A stretch of DNA of 12,123 nt from UBA1738 sp045577675 (GTDB taxonomy: Bacteria > Bacillota > Clostridia > UBA1381). The stretch is taken from assembly GCA_045577675.1 (NCBI GenBank), contig JAZNIV010000101.1, forward strand, positions 1 to 12,123, written 5' to 3'. The notes under the pieces are model-generated. The model saw only the letters and a list, made by a program, of their open reading frames with translations, was not told where the DNA came from and did no database searches. The position numbers and the translations under genes were made by a program. Positions 1-6,637 of the stretch are shown in pieces. Each line of letters opens with the position of its first letter. Within the stretch, counting starts at the first letter, position 1.

Positions 1-13
1 TTTTTACATCACA

Positions 14-22
14 AAAGGAGAG
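14..22 (+). promoter_or_regulatory. Ribosome binding site of purE
   Basis: AAAGGAGAG lies with its GGAG core (17-20) 8 bases before a GTG codon at 29. This supports the GTG start, since the first in-frame ATG comes later, inside the conserved GSDSD-containing N-terminal strand. The 28 bases before the gene hold a short T-run but no visible promoter, so the operon's own promoter is probably left of the window. Confidence 0.8.
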
Positions 23-28
23 ATTAAA

Positions 29-523
29 GTGAAAAAAGTAGCAATAATTATGGGTTCTGACAGCGATTTACCGGTTGTTGAAAAAGCTGTTAATACATTA
101 AAGGAATTTGGTGTTCCTTGCGAAGTGCATGTATTCTCTGCGCACAGAACACCTGAGGAATCAAAGGAATTTTCTAAAAATGCTGCCGAAAACGGATTTG
201 GAGCTATAATAGCTGCAGCAGGAATGGCAGCACATCTTGCCGGTGCAATTGCAGCAAACACTGTTTTACCTGTAATCGGAATTCCTGTTAAATCGCAGAC
301 CTTAGACGGGATGGATGCTCTTTTATCGACAGTTCAGATGCCATCAGGTATTCCTGTTGCGACGGTTGCAATTAACGGAGCTGTAAATGCGGCATTATTA
401 GCCATACAGATACTGGCTCTCAGTGATGCTGAGCTTTATGAAAAGCTTGTAAATCACAGACGTGCAGGATATGAAAAAGTTATAGAAAAAAATAAAGCTG
501 TTGAAGCACAATTCAATAATTAA
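29..523 (+). CDS. purE: N5-carboxyaminoimidazole ribonucleotide mutase PurE
   Basis: This cytosolic enzyme carries out the carboxylation step of purine synthesis, converting N5-CAIR to CAIR. The 164-residue length is normal for PurE. Conserved features seen are GSDSD at residues 9-13 (phosphate/nucleotide binding), SAHRTP at 37-42 with the expected active-site His39 and Arg40, AGMAAHLAG at 64-72, and LDGMDALLSTVQMPSGIPV at 82-100. These match the class I (bacterial) type rather than the AIR carboxylase class II type. One small variation is Met66, where the E. coli enzyme has Gly in AGAGGAAHLPG. It starts at GTG with a good ribosome binding site and is the first complete gene of the operon; purM follows after a 20-base gap. 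No purK is seen next to it, so the ATP-dependent partner is either elsewhere or absent. Confidence 0.96.
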   Translation: MKKVAIIMGSDSDLPVVEKAVNTLKEFGVPCEVHVFSAHRTPEESKEFSKNAAENGFGAIIAAAGMAAHLAGAIAANTVLPVIGIPVKSQTLDGMDALLSTVQMPSGIPVATVAINGAVNAALLAIQILALSDAELYEKLVNHRRAGYEKVIEKNKAVEAQFNN

Positions 524-543
524 TATATAGGGAGGACAAGAAA

Positions 544-1584
544 GTGGAAAAAAGCTTTAGCGAAACATACAAAGAAGCCGGAGTTGATATTACAGCCGGT
601 TACAAAGCAGTAGAACTGATGAAACAGCACATTGCAAGAACAATGATAAACGGAAAGGCATCAGACATTGGTGGTTTTGGCGGACTCTTTGAGCTTGATT
701 TAACAGGAATCACAAAGCCTGTTTTGGTAAGCGGAACAGACGGTGTCGGAACAAAGCTTAAAATGGCTTTTTTGATGGACAAGCATAATACAGTAGGTAT
801 TGACTGTGTTGCTATGTGTGTTAATGACATCATCTGCTGCGGTGCAAAGCCGTTATTCTTCCTTGACTATATAGCGTGCGGCAAGAATTATCCGGAAAAG
901 ATTGCTGATATTGTATCAGGAATCGCTGAAGGCTGTGTGCAGTCAGGCTGTGAGCTTATCGGCGGCGAAACAGCAGAAATGCCTGGCTTTTATCCGATTG
1001 ACGAATATGACCTTGCAGGATTTTCAGTGGGTGTTGTTGATAAGTCTAAGGTACTTGATAATTCAAAAATTGAGGAAGGCGATGTTATAATTGCACTTCC
1101 TTCAAGCGGTGTTCACTCTAACGGTTTTTCTCTTGTACGAAAGGTATTTGATGTAGAAAATAGTGACATTAAAAAGCCTTGTGAAGAGCTTGGAGGAAAA
1201 TCTATCGGGGAAACACTTTTAACACCTACAAAGATTTATGTAAAGCCAATGCTTGCACTTTTTGATGCTGTTACGGTTAAGGCAGTTTCGCACATTACAG
1301 GTGGTGGATTTTATGAAAATATCCCGAGAAGTATTCCTAAGGGCTTTACTGCAGAGATTGATAAGAAGTCTGTAAGGATTTTGCCTATATTCAATCTTCT
1401 TCAAAAGACCGGAAATATTTCTGAACACGATATGTTTAACACATTTAATATGGGTGTCGGAATGAGCATTGTAGTAAGCAAAGAGGATGCCGATAAGGCA
1501 ATTGAAGTCCTTAAAGCAAATGGCGAGGATGCCTATGTTATCGGTAAGATAACAAAGGGAGAAGAAAGAGTGGTTATATGCTAA
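544..1584 (+). CDS. purM: Phosphoribosylformylglycinamidine cyclo-ligase PurM (AIR synthetase)
   Basis: It catalyses ATP-dependent ring closure of FGAM to 5-aminoimidazole ribonucleotide, step 5 of purine synthesis, in the cytosol. The 346 residues match the usual PurM length. Seen motifs are YKEAGVDITAG at 9-19 (the standard PurM N-terminus), the nucleotide-binding GTDGVGTKL at 64-72, CVNDI at 92-96 and GGETAEMPGFY at 140-150. The C-terminal half includes SHITGGGFYENIPR, typical of the AIRS C-terminal domain. The start is GTG, 8 bases after a GGAGG at 531-535. Its stop overlaps the next gene: purN begins 7 bases before the purM stop ends, so the two are probably translationally coupled. It shares the AIRS fold with PurL, encoded further down the same operon. 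Confidence 0.97.
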   Translation: MEKSFSETYKEAGVDITAGYKAVELMKQHIARTMINGKASDIGGFGGLFELDLTGITKPVLVSGTDGVGTKLKMAFLMDKHNTVGIDCVAMCVNDIICCGAKPLFFLDYIACGKNYPEKIADIVSGIAEGCVQSGCELIGGETAEMPGFYPIDEYDLAGFSVGVVDKSKVLDNSKIEEGDVIIALPSSGVHSNGFSLVRKVFDVENSDIKKPCEELGGKSIGETLLTPTKIYVKPMLALFDAVTVKAVSHITGGGFYENIPRSIPKGFTAEIDKKSVRILPIFNLLQKTGNISEHDMFNTFNMGVGMSIVVSKEDADKAIEVLKANGEDAYVIGKITKGEERVVIC

Positions 1585-2198
1585 AAACCAACATAGCAGT
1601 TTTTGTGTCAGGCGGCGGCACAAACCTGCAGGCACTGATTGATGCTAAAAGCAGTGGCATTATCTCAAGCGGAGAAATTAAGGTTGTTATTTCAAGCAGC
1701 AGTAATGCATATGCCTTAACTCGTGCTGAAAATAACGGAATAGATACAGCTGTTGTTTCGAGAAAGGACTCACTAAGTCAGGCTGACTTTGAAAACGGAA
1801 TAATTGAAGTACTTGATAAGTATGAAATAGACCTTATTATTCTTGCCGGCTTTATGAGTATTTTAAGTGCTGACTTTACAAAACGGTATGAAAACAGAAT
1901 TATAAATGTTCATCCGTCGCTTATTCCGTCCTTTTGCGGAAAAGGCTTTTATGGTCTTAAGGTTCATGAGGCGGCACTCAAGTATGGTGTTAAGGTAAGC
2001 GGTGCAACTGTTCATTTTGTAAACGAAATCCCTGATGGAGGAAGGATCATTCTTCAAAAGGCAGTTGAAATTGAGGAAAATGATACTCCGGAAACACTTC
2101 AGAAACGCATCATGGAACAGGCGGAGTGGATAATATTACCAAAAGCGGCAGAAATTATATCAAAAAAAATGATGGAGGAAAAAAATGCAGCCATATAA
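1578..2198 (+). CDS. purN: Phosphoribosylglycinamide formyltransferase PurN
   Basis: It transfers the formyl group of 10-formyl-tetrahydrofolate to GAR, giving FGAR (step 3). The 206-residue protein shows the PurN phosphate loop VSGGGTNLQALI (10-21), the catalytic pair Asn110/His112 in INVHPSLIP, and the catalytic Asp153 in IPDGG. Between His112 and Asp153 there are 41 residues, against 36 in the E. coli enzyme (His108 to Asp144). The extra residues fall in the segment FCGKGFYGLKVHEAA near the folate/substrate loop. The ATG overlaps the end of purM by 7 bases and has only a weak, distant purine-rich site, so coupling to purM is likely. Its last 14 bases overlap the start of the IMP cyclohydrolase gene. 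The start choice fits the family, which begins a few residues before the first beta strand. Confidence 0.95.
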   Translation: MLKTNIAVFVSGGGTNLQALIDAKSSGIISSGEIKVVISSSSNAYALTRAENNGIDTAVVSRKDSLSQADFENGIIEVLDKYEIDLIILAGFMSILSADFTKRYENRIINVHPSLIPSFCGKGFYGLKVHEAALKYGVKVSGATVHFVNEIPDGGRIILQKAVEIEENDTPETLQKRIMEQAEWIILPKAAEIISKKMMEEKNAAI

Positions 2199-2913
2199 AA
2201 CAGATAAAATCGGAGAAATTATTAAAGACAATACATATGTAGGTCGTGGAATTATCGTAGGAAAGACACCTTGCGGAACCAAGGCAGTAACTGCGTATTT
2301 TATTATGGGCAGATCTGAAAATTCAAGAAACAGAGTTTTTGTGGAAAATGGTGAAGAAGTTATCATTCACCCATATGATGCATCTAAGGTAGAGGACCCA
2401 AGCCTTATAATTTATTCGCCAATCAGGGTAATTGAGAATAACCTGATTGTAACAAACGGTGACCAGACAGATACTATCTATGACTTTGTAAAGGACGGAA
2501 AGACTTTCACGCAGGCTCTTGAAACACGTGAATTTGAGCCTGATGCACCAAATTTTACACCAAGAATAAGTGCTATGCTCACCTTTGACGACAATGATTT
2601 TACCTATGAAATGAGCATTTTAAAAAGTGCTGATGAGAAAGGCTCGGCATGTAACAGATATACATATTCATATCCGTCACTTAATGGTCTTGGACACTTT
2701 ATTCACACATATCAGCATGACGGAAATCCTATTCCGACATTCTGCGGTGAACCGGAAAGAGTGGTAATTCCTGCGGATATTGATGAATTTGTAAATGACA
2801 TCTGGGAAAACCTTAATGAACAGAATAAAATATCTCTTTATGTACGCTACGTTGATTTAAAAACAGGCGAAGTTGAAAACAGAATGATAAATAAATATGT
2901 AAAGGAGAATTAA
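2185..2913 (+). CDS. purO: IMP cyclohydrolase, PurO-like
   Basis: It is predicted to close FAICAR to IMP, the last step of de novo purine synthesis. The 242-residue protein does not resemble the MGS-like cyclohydrolase domain of bifunctional PurH. It instead matches the PurO-like IMP cyclohydrolase family first known from archaea (PF07826) and also found in many Clostridia. Seen segments are YVGRGIIVG (18-26), FIMGRSENSRNR (39-50), TNGDQTDTIYDF (90-101), PNFTPRISAM (122-131) and GLGHFIHTYQHDGNP (168-182). The ATG overlaps purN by 14 bases and is preceded by GGAGG at 2174-2178. The stop lies two bases before the GTG of the AICAR transformylase, so the last two pathway enzymes are made side by side as separate chains. 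Assignment is from motif recall and context; sequence identity could not be measured. Confidence 0.9.
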   Translation: MQPYKTDKIGEIIKDNTYVGRGIIVGKTPCGTKAVTAYFIMGRSENSRNRVFVENGEEVIIHPYDASKVEDPSLIIYSPIRVIENNLIVTNGDQTDTIYDFVKDGKTFTQALETREFEPDAPNFTPRISAMLTFDDNDFTYEMSILKSADEKGSACNRYTYSYPSLNGLGHFIHTYQHDGNPIPTFCGEPERVVIPADIDEFVNDIWENLNEQNKISLYVRYVDLKTGEVENRMINKYVKEN

Positions 2914-2915
2914 CC

Positions 2916-4100
2916 GTGAAAGAATTTGAATTAAAATACGGCTGTAATCCGAATCAGAAGCCATCAAAGATTTATATGCATGACGGAAGTGAGCTTCCAA
3001 TTGAAATTTTAAACGGCAGACCGGGATTTATTAATTTCCTTGATGCCTTTAACAGCTGGCAGCTTGTAAAAGAAATAAAAACTGCTCTTGGTATGTGTGC
3101 AGCTGCTTCATTTAAGCACGTAAGCCCTACATCTGCAGCAGTTGGCATTAAGATGAGCGATAATCTTAAAAAGGCGTGCTTTGTTGACGATATTGAAGGA
3201 CTCGATGAGTCACCTATCGCTACTGCATATGCACGTGCAAGAGGAACAGACAGAATGAGCTCATATGGTGATTGGATTGCACTTTCTGACACATGTGATG
3301 TTACAACTGCAAAAATTATCTCCCGTGAGGTTTCAGACGGCGTTATTGCTCCTGATTACGAGCCAGAGGCACTTGAAATTTTAAAGGCTAAAAGAAAAGG
3401 TACTTATAACATTATAAAAATTGACGAAAACTATATTCCGGCAGAACAGGAAATAAAGCAGGTATTCGGCATCACCTTTGAACAAGGAAGAAACAACTTC
3501 AAAATCGACAATGAGCTGCTTTCAGATATTGTAACCGAGAACAAAAATATGCCTGACGAGGCAAAAAGAGACCTTATAATTGCTCTTATTACTTTAAAGT
3601 ATACACAGTCAAATTCTGTATGCTATGCAAAGGACGGACAGGCTATTGGTGTAGGTGCAGGACAGCAGTCAAGAATTCACTGCACACGCCTTGCCGGAAA
3701 TAAGGCGGATTACTGGCATTTAAGACAGAGCGATAAGGTTTTAAATCTTCCGTTTAAGGATAGCGTAAGACGTGCTGACAGAGATAACGCAATTGATGTT
3801 TACTTAGGTGAAGATTATGAAGACGTTTTAGCTGACGGAAAGTGGCAGGAACTGTTTACCGAGCAGCCAAAGCCGTTTACGAGATGTGAACAAAGGGAAT
3901 ATCTTTCAAGGATTACAGGTGTTAGCCTTGGCTCTGATGCATTTTTCCCGTTTGGTGATAACATTGAACGTGCAAAGAGAAGCGGTGTAAGCTATATTGC
4001 GCAGCCAGGCGGCTCAATCCGTGACGATAATGTTATTGAAACCTGTAACAAATATGGTATGGTTATGACCATGACAAAAATGAGACTATTCCATCACTAA
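2916..4100 (+). CDS. purH: Stand-alone AICAR transformylase (PurH C-terminal domain type)
   Basis: It formylates AICAR with 10-formyl-tetrahydrofolate to give FAICAR (step 9). The 394-residue protein corresponds only to the AICARFT part of PurH; the usual N-terminal cyclohydrolase (MGS-like) domain of roughly 190-200 residues is absent. The conserved catalytic Lys67-His68 sit in SFKHVSPTSAAVG (65-77). VGAGQQSRIHCTRLAG and, near the C-terminus, QPGGSIRDDNVIE (363-375) are also AICARFT signatures, and the chain ends in the typical MRLFHH tail. A GTG start is supported by AAAGGAG at 2901-2907, and no upstream in-frame coding could supply a missing domain because the PurO-like gene occupies that sequence. 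It therefore looks like a native separate enzyme rather than a truncated gene. glyA follows after 20 bases. Confidence 0.95.
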   Translation: MKEFELKYGCNPNQKPSKIYMHDGSELPIEILNGRPGFINFLDAFNSWQLVKEIKTALGMCAAASFKHVSPTSAAVGIKMSDNLKKACFVDDIEGLDESPIATAYARARGTDRMSSYGDWIALSDTCDVTTAKIISREVSDGVIAPDYEPEALEILKAKRKGTYNIIKIDENYIPAEQEIKQVFGITFEQGRNNFKIDNELLSDIVTENKNMPDEAKRDLIIALITLKYTQSNSVCYAKDGQAIGVGAGQQSRIHCTRLAGNKADYWHLRQSDKVLNLPFKDSVRRADRDNAIDVYLGEDYEDVLADGKWQELFTEQPKPFTRCEQREYLSRITGVSLGSDAFFPFGDNIERAKRSGVSYIAQPGGSIRDDNVIETCNKYGMVMTMTKMRLFHH

Positions 4101-4120
4101 TTTTGAGGAGGATTTAAATA

Positions 4121-5359
4121 ATGCAGAATTTTTTTGAAGAATTGGAAAAATACGACAGCGAGGTATATTCCGCATGTGACCTTGAGTTTAAAAGACAACA
4201 GCACAACATCGAGCTTATTGCATCTGAAAATATTGTTTCAAAGGCTGTTCTTTTAGCTGCAGGTACTGTTCTTACCAACAAGTATGCAGAAGGATATCCT
4301 GGTAAGAGATATTATGGCGGATGCCAATATGTAGACATTGTTGAGGATATTGCAAGAGAACGTGCTAAAAAGCTTTTTGGAGCGGAGCATGCAAATGTTC
4401 AGCCACATAGCGGTGCTAATGCAAACCTTGCCGTTTTCTTTGCACTATTAAATCCGGGTGATACTGTAATGGGCTTGAGTCTTGCACACGGCGGTCATTT
4501 ATCACACGGCTCGCCTGTTAATATCTCAGGTAAATATTTTAATGTAGTTCCTTATGGTGTTTCTGATGACTCCGAAACAATTGACTATGAGGAAATGAGA
4601 AGAATTGCACTTGAATGTAAGCCGAAAATGATTGTTTCGGGTGCAAGCGCATATTCAAGAACAATTGATTTTGAAAAAATCCGTGCAATCTGTGACGAGG
4701 TCGGTGCATATATGATGATTGATATGGCACATATTGCAGGTCTTGTTGCTGCAGGACTTCACCCAAGCCCTGTGCCGTATGCCGATGTTGTTACAACTAC
4801 AACGCATAAGACCTTGAGAGGCCCGAGAGGCGGTTTGATTCTTTGCAAGGAAGAGCTTGCGAAAGCGATTGATAAGGCTGTTTTCCCTGGAACGCAAGGC
4901 GGTCCTTTAATGCATATTATTGCTGCAAAAGCGGTTGCTTTCGGCGAAGCATTAACTGATGAATTTAAGGAATATCAAACGCAGATTATAAAGAATGCAA
5001 AGGTTCTTTCAGACGAGCTTTTAAAGAAAGGCTTTAAGGTTGTTTCAAGCGGTACTGATAACCACCTTATGCTTTTAAATCTGACACCTTTTGATATTAC
5101 CGGTAAAGAGCTTGAAAAAAGACTTGATGAAGTTCATATTACTGTTAATAAAAATGCAATTCCTAACGATCCTCAAAGCCCGTTTGTAACAAGCGGTATA
5201 AGAATAGGTACTCCTGCTGTTACAAGTCGTGGCTTTAAGGAGGACGATATGCTTAAAATTGCAGGTTGGATTTATGATGTTGTTGTTGACTTTGAAAATT
5301 CTAAGGAAAGAATTTCAAAGGAAGTACAGGAGCTTTGCGAAAAGCATCCTATATATTAA
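4121..5359 (+). CDS. glyA: Serine hydroxymethyltransferase GlyA
   Basis: This PLP enzyme interconverts serine plus tetrahydrofolate with glycine plus 5,10-methylene-tetrahydrofolate. The 412 residues are the normal bacterial length. Seen signatures are IELIASENIVS (30-40), NKYAEGYPGKRYYGG (53-67), HSGANAN (96-102), HGGHLSHG (123-130), DMAHIAGLVAAG, and the PLP-binding lysine Lys230 in TTTTHKTLRGPRGG. The C-terminal SGIRIGTPAVTSRG provides the substrate carboxylate-binding arginine. It starts at ATG after a strong GAGGAGGA (4105-4112). Its place between the AICAR transformylase and purD genes makes sense: glycine is the substrate of PurD, and the one-carbon folate product can be converted to the 10-formyl form used by PurN and AICARFT. 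The link is inferred from gene order. Confidence 0.97.
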   Translation: MQNFFEELEKYDSEVYSACDLEFKRQQHNIELIASENIVSKAVLLAAGTVLTNKYAEGYPGKRYYGGCQYVDIVEDIARERAKKLFGAEHANVQPHSGANANLAVFFALLNPGDTVMGLSLAHGGHLSHGSPVNISGKYFNVVPYGVSDDSETIDYEEMRRIALECKPKMIVSGASAYSRTIDFEKIRAICDEVGAYMMIDMAHIAGLVAAGLHPSPVPYADVVTTTTHKTLRGPRGGLILCKEELAKAIDKAVFPGTQGGPLMHIIAAKAVAFGEALTDEFKEYQTQIIKNAKVLSDELLKKGFKVVSSGTDNHLMLLNLTPFDITGKELEKRLDEVHITVNKNAIPNDPQSPFVTSGIRIGTPAVTSRGFKEDDMLKIAGWIYDVVVDFENSKERISKEVQELCEKHPIY

Positions 5360-5374
5360 TCAGGAGGTTAAAAG

Positions 5375-6637
5375 GTGAAGGTTTTAGTAGTTGGCGGCGG
5401 CGGAAGAGAACACGCTATTATTAAAAAGATTAAGGAAAACAAAAATGTTACCGAAATTTATGCACTGCCCGGAAACGGAGGCATTGCAGCAGATGCTGTG
5501 TGCGTTAATATCGGTGCTAAGGATATTGAAGGTATTACTGAGTTTGCAGTAAGCAATAAAATTGATTTTGCAGTTGTTGCACCTGATGATCCGTTGGTTT
5601 TAGGTGCTGTAGACAGTTTAAATAGTGTTGGAATTAAAACATTTGGCCCAAATAAAGCTGCTGCAATTATTGAGGGAAGTAAGGTTTTCTCTAAGAACCT
5701 TATGAAAAAGTATAATATTCCTACTGCTGAGTATGAAGTGTTCAGCGATATGGATGAAGCACTTAAATATTTAGACACAGCTCCTATCCCGACAGTTATT
5801 AAGGCTGACGGTTTGGCTCTGGGTAAAGGCGTAATAATTGCTATGACGCGAGATGAAGCTAAAGAAGCTGTTATATCAATGATGCAGGATAAGGTTTTCG
5901 GTGAAAGTGGAAACAATGTTGTTATTGAAGAATTTTTAGAAGGCCCTGAGGTATCCGTTTTATCCTTTACAGACGGAAAAACGGTTGTTCCGATGATTTC
6001 ATCAATGGACCACAAGCGTGCACTTGATGATGATATGGGACTTAATACGGGCGGTATGGGTACAGTTGCACCTAACCCTTATTATACAAAGGAAATTGCA
6101 GATGAGTGTATGGAAAAAATCTTCCTTCCTACTATTAATGCAATGAATCAGGAGGGCAGAAGCTTTTCAGGGTGTCTGTATTTCGGGCTTATGCTTACGA
6201 AAAACGGCCCTAAGGTAATTGAATATAATTGCCGCTTCGGTGACCCTGAAACGCAGGTTGTTCTACCACTGTTAGAAAGCGATTTGCTTGATATAATGTT
6301 GCACATCTCGGATAAAACTCTTGATAAGGCAGAGGTTAAATTTTCTGATAAGTATGCATGCTGCGTGGTTATGGCATCAAAGGGTTATCCGTCAAAATAT
6401 GAAACAGGCTATGAAATCAAAATGCCTGCCGATAAAAATATTTATGTTGCAGGTGCAAAGCTTGATGACGGCATTTTAAAAACAGCCGGAGGAAGAGTTT
6501 TAGGCGTTACCGAGGTTTCGGAAAGCCTTGAAGGTGCGATAAAGGCATCCTATGAAACTGTGAAAACTGTTTCGTTTGAAAATGCCTTCTACAGAAATGA
6601 TATAGGCAGAAAGGCTCTTAGAGCAGAGGTGAAATGA
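5375..6637 (+). CDS. purD: Phosphoribosylamine-glycine ligase PurD (GAR synthetase)
   Basis: It joins phosphoribosylamine and glycine with ATP to make GAR (step 2). The 420-residue protein has the GARS layout: an N-terminal Rossmann-like domain with GGGGREHAI (7-15) and LPGNGG (31-36), an ATP-grasp domain with IKADGLALGKG (142-152), and the metal/ATP-binding EYNCRFGDPETQVVLP (283-298), followed by the C-terminal domain. Cys285 sits where many homologues have Ala (NARFGDPE). The GTG start follows CAGGAGG (5361-5367) by 7 bases. The TGA stop overlaps the ATGATG start of purL, indicating coupling. The glyA gene just upstream makes its glycine substrate. Confidence 0.97.
   Translation: MKVLVVGGGGREHAIIKKIKENKNVTEIYALPGNGGIAADAVCVNIGAKDIEGITEFAVSNKIDFAVVAPDDPLVLGAVDSLNSVGIKTFGPNKAAAIIEGSKVFSKNLMKKYNIPTAEYEVFSDMDEALKYLDTAPIPTVIKADGLALGKGVIIAMTRDEAKEAVISMMQDKVFGESGNNVVIEEFLEGPEVSVLSFTDGKTVVPMISSMDHKRALDDDMGLNTGGMGTVAPNPYYTKEIADECMEKIFLPTINAMNQEGRSFSGCLYFGLMLTKNGPKVIEYNCRFGDPETQVVLPLLESDLLDIMLHISDKTLDKAEVKFSDKYACCVVMASKGYPSKYETGYEIKMPADKNIYVAGAKLDDGILKTAGGRVLGVTEVSESLEGAIKASYETVKTVSFENAFYRNDIGRKALRAEVK

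Noticed and set aside
2916..4100. The AICAR transformylase as a truncated or frameshifted PurH
   Set aside because: It has its own ribosome binding site and GTG start, all catalytic motifs and an intact C-terminus. The upstream sequence encodes a different cyclohydrolase family, so nothing looks broken.
5458..6015. A 185-codon open frame on the minus strand inside purD
   Set aside because: It lies wholly within an intact purD gene, has a low-complexity Ser/Ile/Leu-rich translation typical of antisense frames, and has no ribosome binding site.
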